Shown here: in pieces, positions 47,025 through 56,953 of the stretch
How positions within the stretch are numbered: position 1 is the stretch's first letter
How the letters are laid out: each line of letters opens with the position of its first letter
Source: Massilia sp. Root335
GTDB lineage: Bacteria; Pseudomonadota; Gammaproteobacteria; Burkholderiales; Burkholderiaceae_D
Direction of reading: 5' to 3'
DNA length: 64,000 bases
Assembly (NCBI RefSeq): GCF_001425685.1
Contig: NZ_LMCY01000005.1
Span: 62,271-126,270, forward strand
Position numbers and translations under genes: made by a program
The notes under the pieces: model-generated
Told to the model about the DNA's origin: nothing
Databases searched by the model: none
What the model saw: only the letters and a program-made list of their open reading frames with translations

Positions 47025-48006
47025 AAAGCACGTCCGCATTCAGGATATTGGTCGGATTTCCGTTCGCGAACTGCACGACATTCTCGAACGCCGCCCGGAA
47101 ATACAGCTCATAACTGTCGCGCTCGACATAGCCCAGGTGCGGCGTCGCCAGCACGGTCGGAATCTTCAGCAGCGGCGCATCCGCCGCCAGCGGCTCGCTC
47201 GTGAACACGTCCAGCGCCGCCTGGCCCGGCCGGCCCTTGCGCAGCGCATCCTCCAGCGCGCCTTCCTCGACCAGTTCCGCCCGGCTCGTGTTCACGAACA
47301 AGGCGTCGCGCTTCATGCGGCCCAGGTCGTCGGCCGTGACGATGCCCCGCGTCGCATCGTTCAACCGCAGGTGCAGCGTCACCACGTCGGCCTGCTCGAA
47401 GAACGCCGCGCGCGTCGGCGCGGCCGACAAACCGTCCGCGGCCGCGGCGGCACGGCTTTTTTCGCTGCCCCACACCATCACCTGCATGCCGAACGCCTTC
47501 GCATAGCCCGCGATCAGGTGCCCGATCTTGCCGTAGCCCCAGATGCCCAGCGTGCGGCCTTTCAGTACGCGGCCCAGGCCGTTGAGCTCGGGATTGATCG
47601 AGGCCGTCTGCCACAGCCCGTCCTTGAGGTTATTGGCGTAGGGCACGATCTTGCGGCTGGCCGCCATGATCAATGCCCACGCCAGCTCGGCGGGCGCGAC
47701 GGGCGAGCCGATGCCCTCTGCGATCGCGACGCCGTGCTCGGTCGCGGCCACCACGTCGATGTGGCCGGCGACCTTGCCCGTCTGTGACAGCAGCTTGAGA
47801 TTCGGCAGCTTGGCCAGCAGCGCGCGCGGAAACGTGGTGCGTTCGCGGATCAGCACGAGGGCGTCGAACGGCGCCAGGCGGATCGCCAGCTGGCCCAGGC
47901 CGCGGGTCGAACTGTTGAACACTTTGACGTCGTGGCCGTCCAACAAACGGAAGCATTCGAGGCCGCGTACGGCGTCTTGGTAATCGTCAAGGATCGCAAT
48001 TTTCAT
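47020..48006 (-). CDS. D-2-hydroxyacid dehydrogenase family protein
   Basis: 328 residues; ATG 48006 (MKIAILDDYQDAV). NAD-binding GYGKIGH in GIWGYGKIGHLIAGYAKAFGM, then Arg in the VNTSRAELV segment, Glu in the DVFTSEPLA segment, and active-site His in ATPHLGYVERDS. These are the catalytic triad positions (Arg-Glu-His) of the 2-hydroxyacid dehydrogenase family that reduce 2-keto acids with NAD(P)H. The particular substrate is unknown. No operon. Confidence 0.9.
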   Translation of the reverse strand: MKIAILDDYQDAVRGLECFRLLDGHDVKVFNSSTRGLGQLAIRLAPFDALVLIRERTTFPRALLAKLPNLKLLSQTGKVAGHIDVVAATEHGVAIAEGIGSPVAPAELAWALIMAASRKIVPYANNLKDGLWQTASINPELNGLGRVLKGRTLGIWGYGKIGHLIAGYAKAFGMQVMVWGSEKSRAAAAADGLSAAPTRAAFFEQADVVTLHLRLNDATRGIVTADDLGRMKRDALFVNTSRAELVEEGALEDALRKGRPGQAALDVFTSEPLAADAPLLKIPTVLATPHLGYVERDSYELYFRAAFENVVQFANGNPTNILNADVLS

Positions 48007-48120
48007 GGGTGTTGGCAGATGTTATCGGCAAGAAAGTAATGAAATGACAGAATTTGAACGGCAGGAAATAGCCTACTACATTACTCAACCAAAATTCCTA
48101 CATTTTTGTTATTGAAGCAT

Positions 48121-48148
48121 TTGAAACGGGTTTGCGCAGGTGTAGAAT
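48121..48148 (+). promoter_or_regulatory. Candidate sigma-70 promoter of pckG
   Basis: TTGAAA, 16-bp spacer, TAGAAT. Transcription would begin near 48155, leaving about 295 nt of leader before the pckG ATG. Confidence 0.5.
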
Positions 48149-48449
48149 CGACCAGACATAAGAGCCCATGATGTCAGATTGATATTACTTGAGGCCAGTA
48201 GCACACGTTCCAACCAGTCCGGCGGCACCGCGCACACGCGTCCCCTGGCTGGCGACATGACCGCCGTAGCGCCGAGCCGTGAACCGCACGGATTCCCTGG
48301 TGCGGGCCCACGAGGCCATCCTTGACGACGATCCTGCCGGGACAAGATTAACGGGATTTCGATGACCGCGCGCATTGCAGGCCGCCGCCTCTGCCGCATG
48401 AAAAGGCATCGGAATCGCCAGGAATTCTTAATTGGCATTGGAGGTATGT
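48149..48449. other. Long 5' leader of pckG
   Basis: About 300 bp between the candidate promoter and the pckG start with no gene. It contains GC-rich segments that could fold, but no known riboswitch is recognised. Confidence 0.35.
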
Positions 48450-50315
48450 ATGAACCAGCCCGTGATGGGCGGCGTCGCCGCACTGAACGTCCCAGCTTAC
48501 ATCAAGCACAACAAACTCATCAATTGGGTGGCCGACATCGCGGCCCTCACGAAGCCCGACGCCATCTACTGGTGCGACGGCTCGGAAGAAGAGTATGACC
48601 GCCTGTGCGCGCAGATGGTCGAGGCCGGCACGATGAAGCGCCTGAACCCGGAAAAGCGCCCGAATTCCTATCTGGCGTGCTCCGACCCGAGCGACGTGGC
48701 GCGCGTGGAAGACCGCACCTTCATCTGCGCGGCAACGAAGGAACAGGCGGGCCCGACCAACAACTGGGTCGACCCGAACGAGATGCGCCAGACCCTGAAT
48801 GGCCTGTTCGACGGCTGCATGGCCGGCCGCACGATGTATGTCGTGCCGTTCTCGATGGGCCCGCTGGGCTCGCCGATCGCGCATGTCGGCGTGGAACTGT
48901 CGGATTCGCCGTATGTCGCGGTCAACATGCGCATCATGACCCGCATGGGCAAGGCCGTGTATGACGTGCTGGGCAGCGACGGCGACATCGTGCCGTGCGT
49001 GCACTCCGTCGGCATGCCGCTGCAGGCGGGCCAGCAGGACGTGCGCTGGCCGTGCAACTCGACCAAGTACATCGTGCACTACCCGGAAACGCGCGAGATC
49101 TGGTCGTTCGGCTCCGGCTACGGCGGCAACGCGCTGCTCGGCAAGAAATGCTTCGCGCTGCGCATCGCCTCGAACATGGGCTATCAGGACGCCCAGCAGG
49201 GCGGTCCGGGCTGGCTGGCCGAACACATGCTGATCCTGGGCGTGGAATCGCCGCAGGGCGACAAGAAATACGTCGCGGCCGCGTTCCCGTCGGCTTGCGG
49301 CAAGACGAACTTCGCGATGCTGATCCCGCCCGCCGGCTTCGAGGGCTGGAAGGTCACGACCATCGGCGACGACATCGCCTGGATCAAGCCGGGCGCGGAC
49401 GGCAAGCTGTACGCCATCAACCCGGAAGCGGGTTACTTCGGCGTCGCCCCGGGCACGAACGAAAAGACGAATCCGAACTGCATGGCGTCGCTGCGCGAAA
49501 ACGTCATCTTCACCAACGTGGCGCTGACCGATGATGGCGACGTGTGGTGGGAAGGCATGACGAAGGAGCCGCCGGCGCACCTGATCGACTGGCTGGGCAA
49601 CGACTGGACGCCGGCCTCCGGCACCAAGGCCGCGCACCCGAACGCGCGCTTCACCGTGGCCGCCACGCGCAACCCCGTGATCGACCCGGCCTGGGACGAT
49701 CCGACCGGCGTGCCGATCTCGGCCTTCATCTTCGGCGGCCGCCGTTCGACGACGGTGCCGCTCGTGACGGAAGCCCGCAACTGGACGGAAGGCGTGTACA
49801 TGGCCGCCACGATGGGCTCGGAAACGACGGCCGCCGCCGCCGGCCAGATGGGCATCGTGCGCCGCGACCCGTACGCCATGCTGCCGTTCATCGGCTACAA
49901 CATGAGCGACTACTTCCAGCACTGGCTCGATCTCGGCAAGAAAGTGGCCGCCAAGAACCCGCAAGCGCTGCCGAAGATCTTCTGCGTCAACTGGTTCCGC
50001 ACCGATGACCAGGGCAAGTTCGTGTGGCCGGGCTACGGTGACAATATGCGCGTGCTGAAGTGGATCCTGGACCGCAGCCAGGGCCAGGCCGGCGGCGTCG
50101 AGCACATGTTCGGCACCACGCCGACGTATGGCGACCTGAACTGGACCGGCATCGACTTCACGACCGAGCAATTCGACCGGATCACGTCGATCGACAAGGA
50201 TGCCTGGCGCGAAGAACTCAAACTGCACACCGAGCTGTTCGACAAGCTGGCCTACCGCCTGCCGCAGGAACTGGTGGCCACCAAGCAGCAGCTGGAGAAG
50301 CGCCTGGCCGAGTAA
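48450..50315 (+). CDS. pckG: Phosphoenolpyruvate carboxykinase (GTP)
   Basis: 621 residues, start ATG 48450 with GGAGG close upstream. P-loop-like FPSACGKTN (kinase-1a), the mobile active-site lid region and [17 protein letters not shown] (binding of PEP/metal) are intact, with the late [17 protein letters not shown] and DNMRVLKW segments of the GTP class. It converts oxaloacetate and GTP to PEP, GDP and CO2, and is the entry step of gluconeogenesis in cytosol. A strong terminator follows. Confidence 0.97.
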   Translation: MNQPVMGGVAALNVPAYIKHNKLINWVADIAALTKPDAIYWCDGSEEEYDRLCAQMVEAGTMKRLNPEKRPNSYLACSDPSDVARVEDRTFICAATKEQAGPTNNWVDPNEMRQTLNGLFDGCMAGRTMYVVPFSMGPLGSPIAHVGVELSDSPYVAVNMRIMTRMGKAVYDVLGSDGDIVPCVHSVGMPLQAGQQDVRWPCNSTKYIVHYPETREIWSFGSGYGGNALLGKKCFALRIASNMGYQDAQQGGPGWLAEHMLILGVESPQGDKKYVAAAFPSACGKTNFAMLIPPAGFEGWKVTTIGDDIAWIKPGADGKLYAINPEAGYFGVAPGTNEKTNPNCMASLRENVIFTNVALTDDGDVWWEGMTKEPPAHLIDWLGNDWTPASGTKAAHPNARFTVAATRNPVIDPAWDDPTGVPISAFIFGGRRSTTVPLVTEARNWTEGVYMAATMGSETTAAAAGQMGIVRRDPYAMLPFIGYNMSDYFQHWLDLGKKVAAKNPQALPKIFCVNWFRTDDQGKFVWPGYGDNMRVLKWILDRSQGQAGGVEHMFGTTPTYGDLNWTGIDFTTEQFDRITSIDKDAWREELKLHTELFDKLAYRLPQELVATKQQLEKRLAE

Positions 50316-50382
50316 CACCGGCCGGAGAAAGATCAGTGGGGAGACGACGGCGGCCCCATGAGGCAGCCGCAAAAACGGAAGA

Positions 50383-50412
50383 AGGGACAGGCGTGCGCCT
50401 GTCCCTTTTTTT
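50383..50412 (+). terminator. Rho-independent terminator after pckG
   Basis: AGGGACAGGCG pairs with CGCCTGTCCCT around TG, followed by a run of T. Confidence 0.9.
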
Positions 50413-50552
50413 CATGGAAATTTCAGTAAGCGCACCCCGTACCGGTCGACGTTTCATCGCCTATTTCATGACGCCGGCGCACGCATGCGAGCTTCACGTT
50501 CTCGTCATATTGCAAAGGAATAATGCGCGGCTCCACTGTCTCCGGAGCAACC

Positions 50553-52436
50553 ATGCCACGTTCCCACGCCGTCCTGTCCCGCCACGCGATCGCCATCGCC
50601 GTCCTCGTACTGTTGTCCGCTTGCGGCAGCAGCGACTATATCGATGTCGCACCAGTCTCGACCGCCCCCGCCGCGCCGGCCGATCCGGGCTTCGTCGAGA
50701 ATGTACCGGCGCCATCCGTCGCCGCCTTCGTCGACAATGCCGCAACTAACCAACAGAGCCAGCCGACGGTCGACGTCAATGCCGGCGTGCGCGCGCTGGC
50801 GCCGTTCCTGGAACTGTGGCAACCCGTCACGCAGACGGTCGACGTCAGCACGTGGAACGGCCTGCCGGGCCAGGGCACCGTGCTGAACCAGGCCGTGCAC
50901 GACAAGAACATCCAGTACGTCGTCGACGCGACCACGCAGCGCACGGCCGCGCAGGCGACGAACGCCTACCTGGACGACCGCCAGAACCAGGCCTACAGCA
51001 TCGTCGACGGCATGGGCCCGCTGACGGCGGCCTGGCGCGCCGGAACCAGGGCGACGACGACGATCACGGCCGTCGCGCCCGACGCCACGACGGTCAAATA
51101 TGACGACGGCGGCAACGGCGCCGGCGATGCGACCACGGCCGAATTCGGCTCTGTCGTGTCGTTCATTAATGCGATGCGCAGCAATGGTTCGACGGAACCG
51201 TCCAAGCGCTTCTACAAATACCCGCGCCCGTGGCGCTGGACCAGCGCGGTCAAGGTCGTGCCGGCACTGGAACCGGCGAAAAGCCCGACGCCCGCGACGG
51301 ACGGCGGCTTCCCCAGCGGCCACACGAATGCCGCGATGCTGAATTCGCTGGCGATGGCGTACGCGCTGCCGGAGCGCTTCCAGGAAATGATCTCGCGCGG
51401 CCTGGAACTGGGCGAGAACCGCATCCTGGCCGGCATGCATTCGCCGCTGGACGTGATGGGCGGCCGCATGCTGGCGCATGCCATCTTCACGGGCAATATC
51501 AACGCCGCCGCCAACGCGACCCTGAAGCAGAAGGCCTATGCCGACGCCCACGCCTGGCTGCAGGCGCAGACGGGCACGACTGCCGACACCTTGTATGCCT
51601 ACGCGCACGGCGGCACGACCGCGACGGACCGCTTCGCCGACCACGACACGAACAAGGCGAATTATCTGCGCCGCCTGACGTTCGGCTTCACGCCCATCAA
51701 GGCGACGAATGTGCCGGCCGTCGTGCCCAAGGGCGCGGAAGCCATCCTCGAGACGCGCCTGCCCTACCTCGATGCGATGCAGCGCCGGGCCGTGCTGCGC
51801 AGCACGGCGCTGCCGTCGGGCTATCCGCTGCTGGACGACGCCGAAGGCTGGGGCCGCCTGAACCTGTTCGCCGCGGCAGACGGCTACGGCGTGTTCACCG
51901 GCAGCGTCGTCGTGACGATGGATGCGTCGCGCGGCGGCTTCTGGGCGATGGACGCCTGGCGCAACGACATTTCCGGCAGCGGCAAGCTGACCCTGAAAGG
52001 CACGGGCCGGCTGGCGCTGTATGGCAAGAACAGCTGGACGGGCGGCACCGAGATCGCCGGCGGCACGCTGGAAGCGGATGCGAACGGTGCGCTCGGCACG
52101 GGCGACGTGTATGTTGGCGGCGCGGGCACGCTCGCGAGCGCGGCGCCGGGCCAGCTCGCCATCGGCGGCAACTATGCGCAGCTGGACAAGGGTACGCTCG
52201 ACATTTCCCTCGGCGCCAATCAGGCGGGCACGGTGGCGGTGCGGGGCACGGCGACGATCGTCGGCGGCACCCTGCACGTGACATTCGCCGGCGGCTTCAG
52301 GCCGTCCGCCGGCACCACGTATCCAGTGCTGTCGGCCGCCAGCCGCAAGGGCGTGTTCACGAACGTCGTCGCGGACGGCTACAAGTCGACCGTCATCTAC
52401 AGCAACACGGGCGTGTCCGTGCGGATCGACGGCTGA
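50553..52436 (+). CDS. PAP2-family acid phosphatase lipoprotein with autotransporter-type repeat
   Basis: 627 residues; ATG 50553 with GGAG six bases upstream. A lipobox (LLSAC) near residue 28 marks a lipoprotein. The PAP2/vanadium-haloperoxidase fold motifs are in order: KxxxxxxRP in KRFYKYPRPW (about 217-226), PSGHT (about 253-257) and SRxxxxxHxxxD-like ENRILAGMHSPLD (about 288-300). After about residue 470 comes an autotransporter-associated beta-strand unit (GTGRLALYGKNSWTGGTEI, then AGGTLEADANGALG) with no membrane barrel. It probably dephosphorylates organic phosphates at the cell surface. The repeat part is a helix-like stalk for display or binding. Confidence 0.85.
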   Translation: MPRSHAVLSRHAIAIAVLVLLSACGSSDYIDVAPVSTAPAAPADPGFVENVPAPSVAAFVDNAATNQQSQPTVDVNAGVRALAPFLELWQPVTQTVDVSTWNGLPGQGTVLNQAVHDKNIQYVVDATTQRTAAQATNAYLDDRQNQAYSIVDGMGPLTAAWRAGTRATTTITAVAPDATTVKYDDGGNGAGDATTAEFGSVVSFINAMRSNGSTEPSKRFYKYPRPWRWTSAVKVVPALEPAKSPTPATDGGFPSGHTNAAMLNSLAMAYALPERFQEMISRGLELGENRILAGMHSPLDVMGGRMLAHAIFTGNINAAANATLKQKAYADAHAWLQAQTGTTADTLYAYAHGGTTATDRFADHDTNKANYLRRLTFGFTPIKATNVPAVVPKGAEAILETRLPYLDAMQRRAVLRSTALPSGYPLLDDAEGWGRLNLFAAADGYGVFTGSVVVTMDASRGGFWAMDAWRNDISGSGKLTLKGTGRLALYGKNSWTGGTEIAGGTLEADANGALGTGDVYVGGAGTLASAAPGQLAIGGNYAQLDKGTLDISLGANQAGTVAVRGTATIVGGTLHVTFAGGFRPSAGTTYPVLSAASRKGVFTNVVADGYKSTVIYSNTGVSVRIDG

Positions 52437-52452
52437 GAACGCAGGACCACGG

Positions 52453-52490
52453 CTTCCCGCATCGTGCCGCGGGAAGTCATTTAGTTTTTT
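52453..52490 (+). terminator. Terminator after PAP2 gene
   Basis: CTTCCCGC pairs with GCGGGAAG across an 8-nt loop, followed by TCATTTAGTTTTTT. Confidence 0.7.
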
Positions 52491-52502
52491 GATTTTACTA
52501 AA
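52480..52502. promoter_or_regulatory. Inverted repeat upstream of GH39 gene
   Basis: TTTAGT and ACTAAA face each other across 11 bp in AT-rich DNA, about 90 bp before the GH39 start. It may be an operator for a sugar-responsive regulator, but overlaps the tail of the preceding terminator. Confidence 0.35.
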
Positions 52503-52593
52503 CGGCGGTAATCTACTATCCTGTCGTCAACTCGCACTGTTAGCGCAAACATTTCCTCTAAAAGCGAGCTCCGACGTTATAAGGACAATAAGC

Positions 52594-54168
52594 ATGAGAC
52601 ACCGCCGCACCGTGCTGCGCGCCGCTCTGGCGCTGGCTTTTACCACTCCATTCGCACTGCCCGCGACTGCCCTGGCGGCGGACGCCGGGCGCCAGATCGT
52701 CATCGACGCCAAGGCGCCGACCGTCGCCCGCGATCACTTCGCCGACCTGTCGGTGGGCTCCGACTATCCGGGCACGCTGATCCGCGACGACAGCCTGGCC
52801 CAGCTCAAGATTGCGAAGGATGAACTGGGCTTCCGCTACATCCGCTTCCACGCCATCTTCCACGACGTGCTGGGCACTTATAAAGTTGTCGACGGCAAGC
52901 CGGTGTACGACTGGACCAAGCTCGACTACCTGTACGACAAGCTGCTGGGCATGGGCATCAAGCCGTTCGTCGAGCTGGGCTTCACGCCGGACGCGATGAA
53001 GACGTCGGACCAGACGATTTTCTACTGGAAGGGCAACACGTCGCATCCGAAACCGGACCAGTGGGCGGGCCTCGTCGACGCCTTCGTGCGCCACGTGCAG
53101 CAGCGCTACGGCAAGGACGAAGTGCGCACCTGGTTCTTCGAAGTGTGGAACGAGCCGAACCTGGACGGCTTCTGGGAAAAGGCCGACCAGAAGGCCTATT
53201 TCGACCTGTTCGACCTGACGTCGAAGACACTCAAGGCGATCGACCCGGCTTTGCGCGTGGGCGGTCCGTCGACGGCGGGCGCGGCCTGGGTGCCGGAATT
53301 CCTCGCGCACACGAAGCAGAGCGGCGCGGCCGTCGACTTCATCACGACGCACACGTACGGCGTGAACGGCGGCTTCCTGGACGAAGAGGGCAAGGGCGAC
53401 AACAAGCTGTCCCCATCGCCAGACGGCATCGTCGGCGACGTGCGCAAGGTGCGGAAGGAAATCGAAGCATCCTACCTGCCCAAGCTGCCCTTGTACTTCA
53501 CGGAATGGAGCACCAGCTACTCGCCGCGCGACCTCGTGCACGATTCGTACATGAGCGCCGCCTACATCCTCAGCAAGCTGAAGGCGACCGAGGGCATCGC
53601 GCAGGGCATGAGCTACTGGACCTACACGGACCTGTTCGAGGAACCGGGCCCGCCGACCGCGCCGTTCGAAGGCGGTTTCGGCCTGATGAACCCGCAGGGC
53701 ATCCGCAAGCCGGCCTGGTTCGCGTACAAGTACATGCATGAGCTGGGCGACCAGCAGGTGCAGACCACCGACAAGCAAAGCTGGGTGACGAAGGACGCGA
53801 ACGGCGTGCAGGTGCTTGCGTGGGACTTCCAGACGCCGGACATGGGCAACAAGAGCAACCGTCCGTTCTTCGGCGTGGTCCAGCCGACGCACGCCGGCAC
53901 GCCTTTGAAACTCGCGCTGAAGGGCATGAAGCCGGGCACGTACACGATGCAGGTTTATCGGACGGGCTTCAAGGCCAACGATGCGCACACGGCCTACATC
54001 GAGATGGGCAAGCCGAAGACGCTGACGGGCGAGCAGGTCGCCAAGCTGCAGGCGCAGACCGTGGACAAGCCGGAGACGCGCAAGGTCACGGTCGCGGCGA
54101 ACGGCACGGCCAGCGTGCAGGTGCCGATGCGCGTCAACGACGTCGTGCTGGTGAAGATCGCGAAATGA
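52594..54168 (+). CDS. Secreted GH39-family glycoside hydrolase (beta-xylosidase type)
   Basis: 524 residues; ATG 52594 with AAGGA upstream; signal peptide ending near ALAADA. The TIM barrel carries the acid/base Glu in EVWNEPNLDGFW (about 187) and the nucleophile Glu in LYFTEWSTSY (about 303), the paired positions of GH39. The C-terminal ~110 residues form a beta-rich domain. GH39 enzymes remove beta-xylose or alpha-iduronate from oligosaccharides. The exact sugar is not shown. Likely acts outside the cytoplasm on plant or matrix polysaccharide. No transporter or regulator gene is adjacent. Confidence 0.9.
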   Translation: MRHRRTVLRAALALAFTTPFALPATALAADAGRQIVIDAKAPTVARDHFADLSVGSDYPGTLIRDDSLAQLKIAKDELGFRYIRFHAIFHDVLGTYKVVDGKPVYDWTKLDYLYDKLLGMGIKPFVELGFTPDAMKTSDQTIFYWKGNTSHPKPDQWAGLVDAFVRHVQQRYGKDEVRTWFFEVWNEPNLDGFWEKADQKAYFDLFDLTSKTLKAIDPALRVGGPSTAGAAWVPEFLAHTKQSGAAVDFITTHTYGVNGGFLDEEGKGDNKLSPSPDGIVGDVRKVRKEIEASYLPKLPLYFTEWSTSYSPRDLVHDSYMSAAYILSKLKATEGIAQGMSYWTYTDLFEEPGPPTAPFEGGFGLMNPQGIRKPAWFAYKYMHELGDQQVQTTDKQSWVTKDANGVQVLAWDFQTPDMGNKSNRPFFGVVQPTHAGTPLKLALKGMKPGTYTMQVYRTGFKANDAHTAYIEMGKPKTLTGEQVAKLQAQTVDKPETRKVTVAANGTASVQVPMRVNDVVLVKIAK

Positions 54169-54186
54169 TCTAAGCGCCTATTTCAG

Positions 54187-54258
54187 TAGGGTGGGCACCC
54201 CGTGCCCACCATGCGTTACCGAGACGCGAGCGTCCGGTGGGCGGAAGCCCGCCCTGCC
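54187..54258. repeat. Palindromic extragenic repeat, family 2 copy C (extended)
   Basis: GTAG plus the GTGGGCACCCCGTGCCCAC core, then ATGCGTTACCGAGACG and a second stem (GGTGGGCGG with CCGCCC-like GCCCGCCC). It lies between the convergent GH39 and YfcC genes. Confidence 0.75.
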
Positions 54259-54275
54259 GGGACAGGTTCCAGGTC

Positions 54276-55685
54276 TCAGCTCCACTGCATGAGACACGGC
54301 GGCACCAGCAGGGCGAGGGCCAGCACGAGGTAGATCAGCTGCAGCGGGATCATCCACCTGGCCCACGTGATCCAGGGCACGCGCGCGAGCGCGAGCACGC
54401 CGACCGTGATGCCGGACGTCGGGATCATCGGCGTCGACAGCTCACCCAGCTGAAACGCGAGGATCGCGGTCTGGCGCGTGACGCCCACCAGGTCCGCGAG
54501 CGGCGCCATGATCGGCATCGTCAGCGCGGCCTGGCCCGTGCCCGAGTGGATGAAGAAGTTGATCACCGACTGGATCAGGTACATCTTCTGTGCCGCGAAC
54601 ACGGGGTGGCTCGACTGCACGAGCGGCATCAGCCCGTGCAGCATCGTGTCGATGATGTGGGCGTCGCGCGCGAGGATCATCGTGCCGCGCGCGACCGCGA
54701 TCACGAGCGCCGTCGGTGCCAGGTCTTTTGCCCCCTGCATGAATGCCGCCACCCAGTTGTCGGGCCCGAGGCGGCCGACGATGCCCACGACGATCGCCAT
54801 GGATAAGAACAGCGCCGCGATCTCGTCGATGTACCAGCCGAATTTCACGACCCCGATCACCATCGAACCCAGCGCCAGCGCGAAGATCGCCAGCACCGCC
54901 TTGTGCCGTCCCATCATGCGGTCGCCCGTTTGCCCGGACGGCGCGGCCGCCGGATGTTCCAGGCGCCGCGCCTGGTCCAGCACATAGGTCGGGCTGAGCA
55001 TGGGGTTCTGCTTGACGCGGGCCGCGTACCACATCAGGAAGACGATCGTGACGGACGTCGCCGCCACCCACACGACCAAACGATACCCGATCCCGGAAAA
55101 CACGGGCACGCCCGCGATGCCTTGCGCGATGCCGACGTTGAACGGATTGAGGAAGGCCGCGCCGAAACCGGCCTGCGAACCGAGGAAGGGAATCGACACG
55201 CCGACGATGGTGTCGTAGCCGAGCGCCAGCGCCAGCGGCACGAAGATCAGGACGAACGGAATCGCCTCCTCGTTCATGCCGAACGTGGCGCCGCCGAGCG
55301 AGAACAGCGTGACGAAGACCGGAATCAGCGCGGCGCGCACGAGCGCCGAGTGCTCGTGCATGCGGGCGATCGAGCGGATGCCGGTGTCGATCGCGTCGGT
55401 CCGCTGCACGACGGCGAACGCGCCGCCGACGACCAGCACGAAGCCGATGATCTGCGCCGCCTCGACGAAACCCTTGATGGGCGCCTTCATCAGCGCGACG
55501 ATGCCCTGCGGCGCGTTCGCGACGTAGTGGAACGAGGCCGGGTCGACGAGCTGCTTGCCGTTCACGAGATGGGTCTCGTACTTCCCGCCGGGGACGAGCC
55601 ACGTCGCCAGCGCGATCAGGGAGAGAATCGCGAACAGCAGCACGAAGGTATTGGGCATTCGCAGGCGCATACGCATTGGCCTCAT
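54276..55685 (-). CDS. YfcC/DcuC-like carboxylate or peptide transporter
   Basis: 469 residues with about 11-12 membrane segments. The family segment GGATFGMNEEAIPFVLIFVPLALALGYD and a late LSTPMIPTSGITVGVLALA are typical of YfcC family (C4-dicarboxylate anaerobic carrier superfamily) proteins, some of which act on arginine, ornithine or short peptides. ATG 55685 overlaps the stop of the M14 deacylase gene (ATGA). In context it would bring a beta-aspartyl dipeptide or its products across the inner membrane. Confidence 0.82.
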   Translation of the reverse strand: MRPMRMRLRMPNTFVLLFAILSLIALATWLVPGGKYETHLVNGKQLVDPASFHYVANAPQGIVALMKAPIKGFVEAAQIIGFVLVVGGAFAVVQRTDAIDTGIRSIARMHEHSALVRAALIPVFVTLFSLGGATFGMNEEAIPFVLIFVPLALALGYDTIVGVSIPFLGSQAGFGAAFLNPFNVGIAQGIAGVPVFSGIGYRLVVWVAATSVTIVFLMWYAARVKQNPMLSPTYVLDQARRLEHPAAAPSGQTGDRMMGRHKAVLAIFALALGSMVIGVVKFGWYIDEIAALFLSMAIVVGIVGRLGPDNWVAAFMQGAKDLAPTALVIAVARGTMILARDAHIIDTMLHGLMPLVQSSHPVFAAQKMYLIQSVINFFIHSGTGQAALTMPIMAPLADLVGVTRQTAILAFQLGELSTPMIPTSGITVGVLALARVPWITWARWMIPLQLIYLVLALALLVPPCLMQWS

Positions 55686-56800
55686 TGACTCAGCAGGGAA
55701 CCGGAACGGAAGGGCGTCGTGCCCGCGATCTTACAGACGTGCATGCCCCGCAGCAGGTGGCGATGCGCGGTGCTGGCGAACAGCAGCCCGTCGCGGCTCG
55801 CACGCACGGTGGCCGTCGCGCCGGTCACGGGGTTGACGATGTCGGCGACGGCGTCCCCGGCCTTGACCTCGTCGCCCAGCGCTTTCAGGAAGACGAGCAC
55901 GCCCGACTGCGGCGCGTGCAGCGGCTCGACGGCTTCGAGCGGAGACGGTTCGCACAGCGGCGCGGGCAGCGCGGCCGGCGGGATGTCGACGATGCCCTCG
56001 CGTGCCAGCCATTGCAGCAGCGCCTGCGCATCCTGTTCGGCGTAATCGTAGCGCACGTCCATCTCGCCGCGCAGTTCGACCGTGACGGCGGCGCAGGCCG
56101 GCGGGATCGGGATCGCCGGTCCGAAGTGCGCGGCGAGCTCCCACCACAACCGGCCGCACGCTTCGTCGAACGGCTCGCCGCCCGACCCGGCGGACAGCAG
56201 GTACGCGCGCGCGCCGAGCAGCGCCGCCAGCGGTTTTACGCGGTCCGCCAGCGCGGGACCGGTGTACACGTGCAGCAGGGCTTCGTTGTCGCAGTGCAGA
56301 TCGAGCACGATGTCGGCGTCGATCGCCAGCGCCAGCAGCGTTTTCTTCAAGACCTGGGTCGCATCCAGCGGCTCCCAGCGATCGACGGCGGCGCGCGCTT
56401 GCGCGCGGATCGCGGCGACGTTGGCGGCCGCGTCGGGCCCGAGCCTGCCGGCCAGCGTCGTTTTGAGTTCGCCGGCGACGTGGCGGAAGGCGCGGTTGAA
56501 ATTCACGCCGGAGGCAAGGTCGAAACGCCCGAGCGGCGTGCCGTGCACGACCTGCGACAGCCCGATGGGATTCGCGGCCGGCACGAGGATCACTTCGCCG
56601 CGGATGCGGCCTTCAAGATCGAGCCTTTCCAGTTCGCGCCGCAAATAATGCGCGACCAGCATCGCGGGGACTTCGTCCGCATGCAGCGACGCCTGGATAT
56701 AAACCTTCTTGCCGCTGCCCGCGCTGCCGTAGTGGCAGGAGGTCAGCTGACAGGTGGCGAGGCCAGGCTCGGTGGCGATCGGGTGTGTCTTCGTATGCAT
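55682..56800 (-). CDS. Succinylglutamate desuccinylase/aspartoacylase (M14-type) family zinc hydrolase
   Basis: 372 residues; ATG 56800 (MHTKTHPIATEPG) with AGGAG upstream, the longer upstream reading being untranslated. Zinc ligands HxxE in QASLHADEVPA (about residue 42-45), then DLHCDNE (about 177), and catalytic Glu in VTVELRGEMD. The last ~80 residues form a lipoyl-like barrel (PQSGVLVFLKALGDEVKAGDA). Family members deacylate N-acyl amino acids or split beta-aspartyl peptides. The four-base overlap with the YfcC-type gene indicates one operon. No signal peptide, so cytoplasmic. Confidence 0.86.
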   Translation of the reverse strand: MHTKTHPIATEPGLATCQLTSCHYGSAGSGKKVYIQASLHADEVPAMLVAHYLRRELERLDLEGRIRGEVILVPAANPIGLSQVVHGTPLGRFDLASGVNFNRAFRHVAGELKTTLAGRLGPDAAANVAAIRAQARAAVDRWEPLDATQVLKKTLLALAIDADIVLDLHCDNEALLHVYTGPALADRVKPLAALLGARAYLLSAGSGGEPFDEACGRLWWELAAHFGPAIPIPPACAAVTVELRGEMDVRYDYAEQDAQALLQWLAREGIVDIPPAALPAPLCEPSPLEAVEPLHAPQSGVLVFLKALGDEVKAGDAVADIVNPVTGATATVRASRDGLLFASTAHRHLLRGMHVCKIAGTTPFRSGSLLSQ

Positions 56801-56953
56801 GCGCAAGATCTCCTGGCGGCTGCTGCTGCGGCCGATTATGTATGAATTTTTACACAACGTAAATCGATGAAAGCCGATTTTCAAAATCTTGTTGAACTTT
56901 TCGAGGCACCTGTTTTACATTTAAAAACATTAACTCATTGACATCCGGTTACG
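56801..56953. promoter_or_regulatory. Divergent promoter region between deacylase and rpiR-type genes
   Basis: 153 bp of AT-rich DNA between divergent starts. An inverted repeat TGTTTT-N7-AAAACA lies at 56911-56929 and a TTGAAC (56892) to TTACAT element overlaps it. It is a plausible operator for the neighbouring regulator, controlling both sides. Confidence 0.45.

Noticed and set aside
48149-48449. Riboswitch in the pckG leader
   Set aside because: No conserved aptamer core recognised; listed only as a long leader.
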